Source of the DNA: Methylobacterium soli
GTDB lineage: Bacteria > Pseudomonadota > Alphaproteobacteria > Rhizobiales > Beijerinckiaceae
NCBI RefSeq assembly: GCF_008806385.1
Contig: NZ_VZZK01000048.1
Span: 1-35,673, forward strand
DNA length: 35,673 nucleotides
Direction of reading: 5' to 3'
Part shown: positions 5,950 to 13,626 of the stretch, one piece after another
Layout of the letters: each line of letters starts with the position of its first letter
Numbering within the stretch: position 1 is the stretch's first letter
The notes under the pieces: generated by a model
The model's database searches: none
Told to the model about the DNA's origin: nothing
Seen by the model: only the letters and a program-made list of their open reading frames with translations
Made by a program: the position numbers and the translations under genes

Positions 5950-7137
5950 TCAGAGCTTTTCTATGCGGCGTGTGTCGTTATAGGGCGGTCCGATGGTAGA
6001 TTTTTCGCATGCACCAGTCGAAAATACTCCGAGGTCCTTCCAGCCTGCGGGCACGCCCCAAGAAGCACACACCTGTAGCGGATATCCACTGGGTAGCGGC
6101 GGCAGGTAGACCGCCCACCACTCATTTTGCTCATAAGGCTCGTCGCCTTGCCGCCGACAAGATGAATTGTGATGGCGGCTTGTAGGAGCCCAGCCGTTAG
6201 GAAGCCCAGATCTAACGCAAAATGATCCATATTTAACATCTACTCCACTAGGTGGAGTTATAGTAGTGCATCCTAGCGCATTTCTTTCGCCTGCTGACAT
6301 AGTCGGATCGGTTGTTGTAATATCTACATCACTATCGAACCAAGCTCGTTTTCCTGAAATTTGACCACAGACGGTTCTACTGACGTGAATTCCGCCGTCG
6401 ATTTCCTGCACTTCGGTATAAGCATCAGGAGGGTTTAATGAATTGTTGGTGACCTGATATTTGCATAATTTGGATCCTGTGCGGACTACAAAGTCAGTCT
6501 CGCCGCGGCAGCATTGAAGAAATTTATCAGTAATACAGCTCCACCCTTTCCACAACAGCCGATAGGACTTTGCTACGGGCACAGGTGGTGGTGGTGGCTC
6601 GCGAACGACTGGTATAGCAGGCTGAGGAAACCCAGGCCCGCGCCATCGGTCTAAGTCGGATGTTGGTGAATTGCATTTCTGTAGTGTAAGGCGACTTCCC
6701 GCCGCCCCGACGTTGACCGGGCGCATGCACAAGCGTCGTTGCCAGTTTACAAGAATTGGATCCTTGTCGCTCACCGCCAGTGGGCAAATCGTGTTTGGAG
6801 GACAATCAGTAACGGCCCAGGCTTGCCGCCAAGATTGCCGGCAAACGCGAAGACCGATTTTCGCTCCCTCAGTTGCCGCGTCGAATGCATGCAAACAAAG
6901 ATTGTTAAAACGGATTCGGCCAAGATTACCTACGTAGAGAAACTTCTGACGGTGGGACTCGCTACATGTTTCAAGCGTTACGAACCTGCGGTCAAGGTCT
7001 GGTTTGTCAGGTACAGTAATACATAGGTCGCCTTTGCCCGAAAGGCTTCGGAAAACTCCGGTATCCGCATCAGACCTGGCAGTCGTCATGCAAGTTAGCG
7101 ATGCTGCGATGATGCATAGATTCCATGACGACTTCAT
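5950..7137 (-). CDS. Secreted ricin-type lectin-like protein (395 aa)
   Basis: Residues 1-24 form a signal peptide ending near TARSDA. Residues about 28-168 look like a beta-trefoil (ricin B-type) domain, with spaced Cys residues and the recurring Gln/Asp-x-aromatic motifs QKFLY, RQAWAV and DRW. A Pro-rich hinge (about 171-190, with PPPPPVPV) leads to a Cys-rich C-terminal half that I do not recognise. It is likely exported and may bind carbohydrate. The gene is richer in A and T than its neighbours and stands alone, with an IS630 relic just upstream, which suggests horizontal gain. Conserved Cys pairs imply disulphides in the periplasm or outside the cell. Confidence 0.75.
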   Translation of the reverse strand: MKSSWNLCIIAASLTCMTTARSDADTGVFRSLSGKGDLCITVPDKPDLDRRFVTLETCSESHRQKFLYVGNLGRIRFNNLCLHAFDAATEGAKIGLRVCRQSWRQAWAVTDCPPNTICPLAVSDKDPILVNWQRRLCMRPVNVGAAGSRLTLQKCNSPTSDLDRWRGPGFPQPAIPVVREPPPPPVPVAKSYRLLWKGWSCITDKFLQCCRGETDFVVRTGSKLCKYQVTNNSLNPPDAYTEVQEIDGGIHVSRTVCGQISGKRAWFDSDVDITTTDPTMSAGERNALGCTTITPPSGVDVKYGSFCVRSGLPNGWAPTSRHHNSSCRRQGDEPYEQNEWWAVYLPPLPSGYPLQVCASWGVPAGWKDLGVFSTGACEKSTIGPPYNDTRRIEKL

Positions 7138-7198
7138 GGTCGATAGCCTTCCGACTCGTGACTAAAGTCTAAAAGCAATTTTGAATATTATCGAAAAT

Positions 7199-7429
7199 TT
7201 AGAAGTTTTTCAAGGGCGCGCGAGCCGTCGCCACCTCCGGTCCCAGCGGCGGGATGCGCGCCGGCCGCGTCTTATCCCGAAGAAGCCCTTCGACGCCCTC
7301 CTGCGCGAAGCGTTCCTGCCAGCGCCAGACCGCGGTCTTGGACACGCCCGCCTCACGCATGATCGCGTGCGTCCCGAGTCCATCGGCGCTCACCAACACA
7401 GACAGCGCCTTGGCCTCGCTCGCTTAGGA
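7199..7429 (-). pseudogene. IS630-family transposase relic
   Basis: The minus strand reads SADGLGTHAIMREAGVSKTA, then VWRWQERFAQEGVEGLLRDK and TRPARIPPLGPEVA, the N-terminal helix-turn-helix of IS630-type transposases. The reading frame is cut on both sides: upstream it ends at a stop just before ASEAKALSV, and downstream the match ends near 7215, followed by a stop. The catalytic DDE domain is absent. No inverted repeats of an intact element are visible. The relic abuts octamer array B and lies upstream of the lectin-like gene. Confidence 0.8.
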
Positions 7430-7431
7430 GC

Positions 7432-7479
7432 GTGAACTCTCCCCCGCGTGAAGGCGTGAAGGCGTGAAAGGGTGAATGA
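7432..7479. repeat. Octamer array B
   Basis: Six 8-bp units follow one another: GTGAACTC, a degenerate unit, GTGAAGGC twice, GTGAAAGG and GTGAATGA. This array is in one orientation and directly borders the IS630 relic. It shares the unit and the phase of arrays A and C-F. Confidence 0.75.
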
Positions 7480-8004
7480 ACGCGTGCAAAGTGTGCAGAG
7501 TATGTACTGCTCCACATGGGGTGTTGCTCCGCCCGGCGACACTGGGTGGAACCAACGATCCAGCCACCGACCTGATGGTCCAGGACACTCATAAGGTCGG
7601 TGGCGCCCTCGCCAGAAACACCTCAGCATAATTCGCGAAGCGGCCTGCAACGTGCACTCTGGCGACGCACCAGGGCAGCAATCATCGGCCGCATGCGAAG
7701 ACGCTCCCCAGAGTGCGCGGTCGGTGGCCCCTTTCCTGCGAACCGCTATGATTGTGCGAGCGCCTTGCTCCTCGTGAGCCGGCGCTGGCTGGCGGGGTGT
7801 TCGGGAGGGCAAACCGGGGCGCCTCGCCGGTCTCTGCTGGCGTACGTCTGAAGGGGTAGTGACTCATTTCCGGCACGTCGGTTGCATTGTCAGATCCAGC
7901 CGCCCTCACTTTGCGGGGCAAGCCGCCGGCGGATTATTGCTCCACCCCAATCTGCCGGCGGCGTCCCATGGGCCCGGTCATCCCACCATTGAGGTTGATG
8001 GCGT
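7480..8004. other. Intergenic region with no supported gene
   Basis: Reading frames here lack convincing starts and family features. A GCATAATTCGCG at 7626-7637 matches part of the element found upstream of 19143 and 20019. A strong hairpin lies at 7922-7962. Nothing else is evident. Confidence 0.5.
7922..7962. terminator. Hairpin downstream of the gene at 8005
   Basis: GCCGCCGGCGGAT at 7922-7934 pairs with ATCTGCCGGCGGC at 7950-7962 with one mismatch. It lies about 45 bp beyond the stop of the minus-strand gene ending at 8005 and may end its transcript. There is no T-tract. Confidence 0.45.
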
Positions 8005-8208
8005 TCAGATTTCTGCGGTCTGTATGATCGCCGACTCTGGTGGCGGCAACTTCTCAAGCCTGTCGCCGAGCTGCTTCAATGCCCGAGCAATCCGCTCAGG
8101 CATCAGCTCGTTGTCCGCTGGAGGATAGGCTTGAGCCAGCGCCCTTGTCAGACCCAGCAATATCGGCCGCAGGGGCAATCTAGGAGGTGAATGCGCTTGC
8201 TGGACCAT
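8005..8208 (-). CDS. Small helical hypothetical protein (67 aa)
   Basis: The C-terminal part reads LTRALAQAYPPADNELMPER, then IARALKQLGDRLEKLP. This loosely resembles the spacing of NepR-type anti-sigma factors (a Tyr, then a Pro-Glu-Arg, then a Leu-rich helix). The resemblance is too weak for an assignment. The start at 8208 is the first ATG of the frame. It lies near the gene at 8241 on the same strand. Confidence 0.5.
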   Translation of the reverse strand: MVQQAHSPPRLPLRPILLGLTRALAQAYPPADNELMPERIARALKQLGDRLEKLPPPESAIIQTAEI

Positions 8209-8240
8209 GGCGCGAACACCCGTTGGTGACCCCTATGCCC

Positions 8241-8483
8241 TTAGGCTTCACAGGCTCGACGCGGGAACGCTTGGAAGAGATAATATCCTATCTGTCGCAT
8301 GGCCTCGGCCGCAGCCTCGGGCTGAAATCCTAGCGGGACCGTCACTGGATCTGCGATTGTCAAGGCGAAGTCCCAAGTCTCGCCCTGAATGAATTCAGGT
8401 ACGGGCCTGCGCTGAGGGACAGCGCAACATAAATTCGGCTCGCGCTTGCGGCGAAATACGTTGTAGGTGTCCCAATCGTCCAT
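8241..8483 (-). CDS. Conserved-type small hypothetical protein (80 aa)
   Basis: The product begins MDDWDTYNVFRRKREPNLC and has a compact mixed composition with aromatic residues (WDFALTIADP, IGYYLFQAFP). It looks like a folded small cytosolic protein rather than a chance frame. The ATG at 8483 is preceded by GGGGGC about six bases upstream; a GTG lies one codon before it. Function unknown. Confidence 0.65.
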   Translation of the reverse strand: MDDWDTYNVFRRKREPNLCCAVPQRRPVPEFIQGETWDFALTIADPVTVPLGFQPEAAAEAMRQIGYYLFQAFPRRACEA

Positions 8484-8613
8484 CACTTGCCCCCAAGCGA
8501 AGTCGTTACGGACTTGTTAACCACAATTTTCTAGTCTGTACAGCGAAACTCACACAGGGTTGGTTGTTGGCTCATCAGGCTCTTCCATCTGGAGGCTTGG
8601 ATGCGTGGGAGCA

Positions 8614-8661
8614 GGTTCTGGAAGGCTGGAGGGGAGCTTGGCTCGCCGGCCTTCCAGAACC
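8614..8661. terminator. Long hairpin downstream of the parA operon
   Basis: GGTTCTGGAAGGC at 8614-8626 is matched perfectly by GCCTTCCAGAACC at 8649-8661, and the stem continues inward for three more pairs with one wobble. It lies about 45 bp beyond the stop of the minus-strand RHH gene and probably ends or stabilises the partition transcript. A T-tract is missing on both strands. Confidence 0.55.
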
Positions 8662-8704
8662 CCTAATCATATCGTTGTGAGCACTCACAGGTCGTGATCA
8701 TGGC

Positions 8705-8998
8705 TCACGCCTTCTCGATTTTTTCGACCAGCCGATCGAAGCCCTCGCGGTAGGACATGCGCTCTCGCTCGCACCACTCGATGAAGGCGTTGGCGGAGCG
8801 AACGCTGACACGGGCCGTGAACGAGTACGTCGGCTCCTCAGTGGGCTTGCGGCGCTTCCGGATGGTCTGCGGGTTGCGCTCCACGAAGCCATGCGCCTCA
8901 GCAATGGCACGAGCGGCCGGGGCTGGCTGAGGCTCAGAGGCCTGCGCAGGACGGAAGTCGGACAGCCCGGTGAGGCCGGCGGGAACAGGACGGTTCAT
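8705..8998 (-). CDS. RHH-type partner of ParA, putative centromere-binding protein (97 aa)
   Basis: The first 50 residues are Pro/Ala-rich and flexible. The C-terminal 45 (YSFTARVSVRSANAFIEWCE, then RERMSYREGFDRLVEKIEKA) fit a ribbon-helix-helix: one strand and two helices. The gene begins 11 bp after the ParA stop on the same strand, the classic order of an ATPase followed by a small DNA-binding adaptor, as in ParF/ParG, delta/omega or Agrobacterium VirC1/VirC2. It would bind the plasmid centromere and recruit ParA. The 8-bp-phased arrays are candidate targets. No ParB of the HTH type was found, which supports this protein as the adaptor. Confidence 0.75.
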   Translation of the reverse strand: MNRPVPAGLTGLSDFRPAQASEPQPAPAARAIAEAHGFVERNPQTIRKRRKPTEEPTYSFTARVSVRSANAFIEWCERERMSYREGFDRLVEKIEKA

Positions 8999-9009
8999 GC
9001 GGGCCTCCT

Positions 9010-9681
9010 TCAGGCTGCCTGACGGGTAGCGCGCAGGTTCTCAACCACCTCCCCTACCAAGGCGTCAGCGTTCTCAACAGCCTTGTCGAGGCCGTTCACG
9101 GCGGCCGGGTCCATCTCCTCCAGCGAGAGCCGATAGGTGAACATGGAGCGGTACGCAGCCCGCTCGGCGAGGTCAGTGCCGAACAGTGGAACGCCAGACC
9201 CAATGAGTGTTTCGCGGATCACGCGTTCGTCACGGGTCGCGAAGCCGGGCTTGGTGCGGGTGAACAGCACCCGGTATGGGCGAGGTCCAACGGCGGCCGC
9301 CTGATCGTCAATGAAGCTGATGGCACGCCGAGCCTGCGAGGCGTCCATAGCGGAACCCTGCGTTGGGATGATCACGAGGTCGGCCGCGAGGATCGCCGAG
9401 GCGACCATCAGCGAGGCGGTGCCCTCCAGATCCGCTATCACGAACTGCTGTCGAGCAGCCTCGGCCTTCAGCATGCGGGCGATGTTCGAGGAGTCGGCGT
9501 GCCCGATCACCTCAACTTTGCTCTGGCTTGGGCCATCCTTCCACGCCACCAGATGCCGGTTCGGATCGCAGTCAAAGGCCGTGACGCTGGCGCCGTGACG
9601 AGCGAGCGTGGTCGCCAGTACAAGGGACGTGGTGCTTTTGCCCGTGCCCCCCTTGGGATTGGAAATGACGATAACCGGCAT
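9010..9681 (-). CDS. parA: ParA-family partition ATPase (223 aa)
   Basis: The N-terminus MPVIVISNPKGGTGKSTTS carries the deviant Walker A motif KGGTGKST (residues 10-17). TAFDCDPNRHLVAWKDG follows (about 34-50), and FVIADLEGTAS is the second nucleotide-binding motif. The length fits short ParA/VirC1-type ATPases without an N-terminal HTH, so it would not repress its own promoter and the RHH partner would do so. The start at 9681 was chosen because the conserved strand begins there; 14 earlier in-frame codons are possible. It drives segregation of plasmid copies on the nucleoid. Confidence 0.93.
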   Translation of the reverse strand: MPVIVISNPKGGTGKSTTSLVLATTLARHGASVTAFDCDPNRHLVAWKDGPSQSKVEVIGHADSSNIARMLKAEAARQQFVIADLEGTASLMVASAILAADLVIIPTQGSAMDASQARRAISFIDDQAAAVGPRPYRVLFTRTKPGFATRDERVIRETLIGSGVPLFGTDLAERAAYRSMFTYRLSLEEMDPAAVNGLDKAVENADALVGEVVENLRATRQAA

Positions 9682-9932
9682 GGCGTGTCCTAGAGCGGCA
9701 CTACCGGCCGCGACTTCCTGCACCTCACCACCAATCCGTTAACCGTACCTTAAGCACCTCCACCGAACGTGCCGTCCATTGAAGGCAAATGACTTCATTG
9801 GCTTCACGAGAAGTGACGTGACTCACAGACACGGGACGCCGCTCAGCGGCAAAGCGGTGACGTAATGCCGACCAACCTGACGTCGGTCATTCCGACATCG
9901 GCACCACAGGCTGCGACGGGAAGGGCAGGGCT
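9682..9932. promoter_or_regulatory. Upstream region of the parA operon
   Basis: This interval precedes parA on the minus strand and the small gene at 9933 on the plus strand. It contains degenerate TTCAC/GTGA motifs near 9793-9822, not in clean 8-bp phase, and an interrupted TGCCGA...TCGGCA inverted repeat around 9868-9903. It is the natural place for a partition promoter and operator, but I cannot define them. Confidence 0.35.
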
Positions 9933-10097
9933 ATGACGACAGAGGCATCCGCGATCCGCCGGCAGATTGCCCAACTAGAACGCGAGGTTGAGCAGGCGGA
10001 GGTTGACCAGCTCCAGCCAGGACGCATCGAAGTCCTAGAGGCTCTGCTTGAGTTCCATGGCCGTCGCCTTGACGAGGTTGAGAACGAAGCACTTTAG
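9933..10097 (+). CDS. Small coiled-coil protein (54 aa)
   Basis: The ATG at 9933 follows an AGGGCAGGG ribosome-binding site. The product (starting MTTEASAIRRQIAQLEREVE) is strongly helical and acidic, with heptad-like Leu and Ile spacing and no membrane segment. I do not know its function. It lies divergent from parA. Confidence 0.6.
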   Translation: MTTEASAIRRQIAQLEREVEQAEVDQLQPGRIEVLEALLEFHGRRLDEVENEAL

Positions 10098-10123
10098 GAC
10101 GCCTTCAGCGATGAGGTGACGAC

Positions 10124-10423
10124 CTATTCGGCCGTTTCCGACTGGCCAGGGTTCAGCCGCTTGCGCATTTCCCTGCCGGATTTGAAGTGAGGGTTCTTCT
10201 TCTCGGCCACGGCGACGCTCTTGCCCGTCCGCGGGTTGCGCCCCTGCCGTGCCCGTGTCGTCGTCACTGAGAAGGCCCCGAACCCTCGGATTTCCATGCG
10301 ATCACCGGCCGCGAGCGCTTCCGAGATGCGGTCTAAAATCGTCTTCACGACGGCCTCGCACTCCCTCTCGTAGAGGTGTGGGTTCATCTCAGCGATGCGG
10401 AGGACGAGGTCGGACTTGATCAT
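10124..10423 (-). CDS. ihfB: Integration host factor beta-like protein, copy 1 (99 aa)
   Basis: The whole protein matches the HU/IHF fold: IKSDLVLRIAEMNPHLYERE, then ISEALAAGDRMEIRGFGAFS, then the arm region RARQGRNPRTGKSVAVAEKK and HFKSGREMRKRLN. The ATG at 10423 gives the canonical IHF-beta start; earlier in-frame codons are not part of the family. It bends DNA and could help replication initiation, partition or recombination on the plasmid. A second copy is at 18823-19143; no alpha subunit is present, so it must pair with itself or with a chromosomal partner. Confidence 0.95.
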   Translation of the reverse strand: MIKSDLVLRIAEMNPHLYERECEAVVKTILDRISEALAAGDRMEIRGFGAFSVTTTRARQGRNPRTGKSVAVAEKKNPHFKSGREMRKRLNPGQSETAE

Positions 10424-10464
10424 GGCGTGGAACAAGCCCGAACGCGCTGGGGCTTTCAAGCACG

Positions 10465-10737
10465 CTACTCGCAGAGCTGCCGCCACTCGTATGTCCCGGT
10501 GAGCGGGTTCAGCATCCGCACCGGCCTGCAGACTGATGCACCAGGTGGCGGGGACATCGCAGGCGGAGGGGTCGAAGAAGGGACGGGCGGACAGGCACGC
10601 GACGGGCAAGTGCGCGCAGCCCCTCGGCTTTCGTCGCAGAGCGCCTGGACCGCGCCGTCAATGCACTCGCACGTGCACATCGCGACAGCTGAGGTAGGCG
10701 CCAAGCCGAGGATCGCCCCGAGCCAGCCCCACCGCAT
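10465..10737 (-). CDS. Small secreted Cys/Pro-rich protein (90 aa)
   Basis: A signal peptide (MRWGWLGAILGLAPTSAVA) is followed by MCTCECIDGAVQALC, a Pro-rich segment and a C-terminal pair of Cys. This layout is one I associate with short secreted proteins of rhizobia and Methylobacterium. Function unknown. The ATG at 10737 begins one base after the stop of the upstream gene, so the two are probably translated together. Confidence 0.72.
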   Translation of the reverse strand: MRWGWLGAILGLAPTSAVAMCTCECIDGAVQALCDESRGAARTCPSRACPPVPSSTPPPAMSPPPGASVCRPVRMLNPLTGTYEWRQLCE

Positions 10738-10738
10738 C

Positions 10739-10942
10739 CTAGGATCCTCCCGGCGTTGACTTGACTGCACCTGCCACGCGACATGGCATGTCCGGCAGGC
10801 TCGCTCTTGCGAGTCGTGAGCCGGAGAAGGAGACCGCCGCGACGAAGACGTAAGCCCAAAACGCCAACGGCCCCACCCCTGGCAGGGTGAGGCCGTCGAA
10901 ATCGATGGGTCTCGGGGACCGTTTCCACTCCCCAGACATCAT
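10739..10942 (-). CDS. Small single-TM protein (67 aa)
   Basis: A probable membrane helix, VGPLAFWAYVFVAAVSF, lies at about residues 22-38. The start is a pair of ATG codons (10942 and 10939) with GGAG about six bases upstream. The stop is directly followed by the start of the secreted-protein gene, pointing to an operon. It is divergent from the helix-turn-helix gene at 11060. Function unknown. Confidence 0.55.
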   Translation of the reverse strand: MMSGEWKRSPRPIDFDGLTLPGVGPLAFWAYVFVAAVSFSGSRLARASLPDMPCRVAGAVKSTPGGS

Positions 10943-11059
10943 AGCTCCGCTCAGGAGTCAATCGGGGCCGTTTCCCGAGACGATGGCGTTTTGCCTTTTG
11001 CCGGGTGCGCACGCTGTGCGCGCTCCTGCTTTGACGCGGCCCGAGCAGGGCTGTGAACG

Positions 11060-11776
11060 ATGTTCGCTGACGAGATCCGGCGCGCCGTCGAGGCGGCGCC
11101 GAGGGTGAAGCTGCCCGACGTGGCAGCGCTGCTTTGGCGCGCCTTCGGGGCTGGGCAGGTGACAGAGGCCGAGGCCGAGGCGCTGTCCAACCTCATCGAG
11201 GCGCGCAAGATCGCGCCAGTGCCCACAGGAGCCCCCAGGAAGCCCGTGGGCTCTCGGCCGCGCACAGATGCCTCCATGGAGCGCCGACGCCGCTGGGCGG
11301 CCTCTGGGCGGCTCCCACCACAGCTTGCGGCCCGGTTCACGCTGGCCGAGGCGGCCGTGCTCGCCGTGGTGGCGTCCGAGACGGTGCGCCGAGGCGACTG
11401 CCGCCTCTGCGTCGACCACATCGCGGCGATCGCGGGCGTCGGCCGCTCCACGGTGAAGAACGCTATCCGGCAGGCGCGGACGCTCGGCCTCGTGACGGTC
11501 GAGGAGCGGGCCCAGACCGCCTGGCGCAACCTCTCGAACGTGGTGCGGATCGTCTCGAAGGAATGGCAGGCCTGGAACCGCCTGGTGCGCCGGCCTTCCC
11601 TTCAGAGGGGAGGGGTCAAAACCGTGACCAGCACGAATACTCAAGGTCTAGAACTCTGGGGACAGAGAGCAGCAGAACCGGAGAAAACAAGCTGCCGGAG
11701 GGCAGCGGGCGGCCTCAACGGTAAGGCACAGCGAGAATCGGCACGGGTGGCGGAGGGGGACGGAGCCGTGCGGTAG
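11060..11776 (+). CDS. Helix-turn-helix protein, possible plasmid replication or control protein (238 aa)
   Basis: Residues about 1-50 form an acidic helical module (FADEIRRAVEAAPRVKLPDV, AEAEALSNLIEARK). Residues about 70-175 hold a winged helix-turn-helix: LAARFTLAEAAVLAVVASE, DCRLCVDHIAAIAGVGRS, TVKNAIRQARTLGLVTVEER and NVVRIVSKEWQAWNRL. A polar tail contains TVTSTNTQG. I associate this arrangement with plasmid and mobile-element proteins of Rhizobiales. It could be a second replication initiator or a copy-control regulator. Three octamer arrays lie in the 1-kb gene-poor region directly downstream, which fits a maintenance locus. The ATG at 11060 lacks a strong ribosome site. Confidence 0.78.
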   Translation: MFADEIRRAVEAAPRVKLPDVAALLWRAFGAGQVTEAEAEALSNLIEARKIAPVPTGAPRKPVGSRPRTDASMERRRRWAASGRLPPQLAARFTLAEAAVLAVVASETVRRGDCRLCVDHIAAIAGVGRSTVKNAIRQARTLGLVTVEERAQTAWRNLSNVVRIVSKEWQAWNRLVRRPSLQRGGVKTVTSTNTQGLELWGQRAAEPEKTSCRRAAGGLNGKAQRESARVAEGDGAVR

Positions 11777-11888
11777 GTGCATATCGACGTTCGGTAGGTA
11801 GGACGACGAAGGGAAGCTGTCCGCGCGCGAGCAAGCTCGGAAAGTTCGCATAACAGGGTGTATGAGGCTGCCCAGCCTGCGGGTTGAT

Positions 11889-11936
11889 GTGAAAGCGTGG
11901 GAGCGTGAACATCTTCAAGCTTGAAAGCGTGGCACT
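11889..11936. repeat. Octamer array C
   Basis: Six contiguous 8-bp units: GTGAAAGC, GTGGGAGC, GTGAACAT, CTTCAAGC (inverted), TTGAAAGC and GTGGCACT. The register is unbroken although several units are degenerate. Confidence 0.72.
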
Positions 11937-12305
11937 ACCCGTTTTCGCGTCCCTTAGAAAAGAGCTTCGATTGCGAGCGTGGCCTTACTACGCAACCCTC
12001 TTGGGCGCCCGGCCGGGTTGCTAATCTGGCCCGGCGGAAATGGCCTTCTGGTTATGTTGACTCGCGGTGAAGGGAGCGCGAACTCGTCCGGGGCGATAGC
12101 GAGGACGGTCGGAGCCTCAGCAGCTCAGGCCACTCGCTAGGAACCTCGAGCAAGGGGCCGCGCTGTTTGTCGGCGAGAAGCTGAGGGGGAGTACCTGCGG
12201 GGTATGTCCGCGGGCGTTTCAGGCACTGCCCTACCGTTGGACAGCGCAAGAGCCACGATCGGTGCTCGCAGGCCGCCGCGGCAGCCCGCGTTCACCCGTG
12301 AGATC

Positions 12306-12376
12306 GTGGAACAGTGGAGGCGTGGGGCGTGAACTCCTTCACGCGTTCAGGCGTGAAGGAGTTCACCCTTCCACGC
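12306..12376. repeat. Octamer array D
   Basis: Nine contiguous units, all 8 bp except one of 7 (GTGGGGC at 12322-12328). The core GTGAACTC, CTTCACGC, GTTCAGGC, GTGAAGGA and GTTCACCC alternates in orientation. A long inverted repeat between the forward and inverted units results. Confidence 0.75.
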
Positions 12377-12490
12377 AGTACGAATTGCTTGCTCGACCGT
12401 GTCCAAAGCGACCCAGGCGATGCCCTACAGGTGAGCGGCAGCAATTATGATCGAGAGTTCAGGCAGCCGCCGCGGCGGCGTCGTTTACTT

Positions 12491-12546
12491 GTGAGAGCGT
12501 GAAAGGGTGGAAGTGTGAAGGGTTTCACGCGTGAAGGCGTGCTACG
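12491..12546. repeat. Octamer array E
   Basis: Seven contiguous 8-bp units: GTGAGAGC, GTGAAAGG, GTGGAAGT, GTGAAGGG, TTTCACGC (inverted), GTGAAGGC and GTGCTACG. It is the third array within 660 bp. Confidence 0.75.
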
Positions 12547-12803
12547 CTGCCGCCGCGGGTTGCGCTTCCGCTAGCTCCGGACGACGCTAGCCTCGACGTG
12601 GTCGAGCACCCCGTCGCCGAGGGCGAGATGCACCAAGCCGAGCAGGTGGGGCTAACTGAGTGCCTGATGCGCGAAGCGGGCAGGACATCGCCGCGGCCAC
12701 GCGCCCTCCGAGCGATCGAGGATACACTCGCAGCTCTGGGCTACCGCTGCGGGTTCTACCCCCGCAGGATGCGTGAGCTCGGGCACCCCGCACAGCGGGA
12801 CAG

Positions 12804-13193
12804 TCAGCCCTTAAACGCCCAGATCGGCACGCCGGTGCCGCAGCCGGGCACGTGCCTGTAGTAGGTCATCTGTGTGAACGCGATCCGATCGGCGGCGACG
12901 GCCGACACCTTCACGCCGCTGAGGACGAGGGCGCCGCAGAAGTCAGCCCGGATCACGCCAGCCTGCGGGTGCACCCCGAACAGCTCAGGCGCCGTCCACT
13001 CGTGCTCGGCTAGCTCGGCGCCGAAACGGTCGAGCGCGTCGAGTGCGGCTTCATGCACGGCGACCCATTTGCTGCCGGACAGGCCAGGGCAGGGTGACAC
13101 CGTGGTCTTCATCGACGTGAGCGCGTCGCGCCAAGTCTGAAGGAGCGAGGGCGCCGGCCGGGGTGCAAGCGAAGCGGACATGACCCAGGACAT
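12804..13193 (-). CDS. Conserved-type hypothetical protein (up to 129 aa)
   Basis: The C-terminal half reads WTAPELFGVHPQAGVIRADF, then CGALVLSGVKVSAVAADRIA and GTGVPIWAFKG, with the look of a small folded domain kept by selection. The N-terminus is uncertain: ATG at 13193 or 13181 (MSASLAP). No signal peptide or membrane helix is evident. Function unknown. It stands alone after the octamer-rich region. Confidence 0.65.
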   Translation of the reverse strand: MSWVMSASLAPRPAPSLLQTWRDALTSMKTTVSPCPGLSGSKWVAVHEAALDALDRFGAELAEHEWTAPELFGVHPQAGVIRADFCGALVLSGVKVSAVAADRIAFTQMTYYRHVPGCGTGVPIWAFKG

Positions 13194-13317
13194 GCCCGAG
13201 GGCGGTTAACAGCCGTTTACTGTCCGGGTCGAGCTTGCCCTAGGTCGCCCGCGCGACAAGAGCTGGGGTCACCTTCAAGGCGCCTCGGCCTACCTTTCTA
13301 CGGCTCCGCGCTTTGGC

Positions 13318-13626
13318 TCAGTAACGCTCGTAGCGCTCATAACGGCGCCCAGACCCTCTGTCGTCGTATCCGCCGCCGTCATAGAAGCGCCGCGGCCCGA
13401 CATCGCGTGAGGAGCCGCAGTAGTTCAGGCCTTCATCGTAGCAAACGCTCGGCGGTCCCGGGATGTAGCGGCCACCGCGGCGACAGGAGTACCCGCACAT
13501 GGCGATGGGGGTCATTGCGGAGGCGACCCCAAGGCTCCGGGTTGTCGTCGGAACGCCAGGAGCTGCGTCGGCCCTGCTACCAATCCCGACGAGTAGGATG
13601 GTGGCGACGTACAATGCTGTCCTCAT
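13318..13626 (-). CDS. Small secreted Cys- and Tyr/Arg-rich protein (102 aa)
   Basis: A clear signal peptide (about residues 1-22, MRTALYVATILLVGIGSRADA) leads to a short mature protein with CGYSCRRGGRYIPGPPSVC in the middle. The C-terminal tail is rich in Gly, Asp, Tyr and Arg (YDDRGSGRRYERYERY). It is probably periplasmic or extracellular. Function unknown. Confidence 0.72.
   Translation of the reverse strand: MRTALYVATILLVGIGSRADAAPGVPTTTRSLGVASAMTPIAMCGYSCRRGGRYIPGPPSVCYDEGLNYCGSSRDVGPRRFYDGGGYDDRGSGRRYERYERY

Larger units (their letters stand above)
11777..12803. other. 1-kb gene-poor region with three octamer arrays
   Basis: Apart from octamer arrays C, D and E no feature is well supported. 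A plus-strand frame at 12598-12861 overlaps the minus-strand gene ending at 12804 and has no clear ribosome site, so it is not called. The concentration of arrays after a helix-turn-helix gene makes this the most likely partition or copy-control region. Confidence 0.6.

Noticed and set aside
7199..7429. Active insertion sequence
   Set aside because: Only the N-terminal part of an IS630 transposase remains; the catalytic domain and inverted ends are missing.
7440..7480. CRISPR array
   Set aside because: The repeat unit is only 8 bp with no spacers, and no cas gene is present; it belongs to the octamer arrays.
8005..8208. NepR anti-sigma factor
   Set aside because: The spacing of a few residues is similar, but the core motif is too poorly matched and no sigma factor or PhyR gene is present.
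12598..12861. Plus-strand frame of 87 codons
   Set aside because: It overlaps the better supported minus-strand gene ending at 12804 and has a GTG start without a ribosome-binding site.
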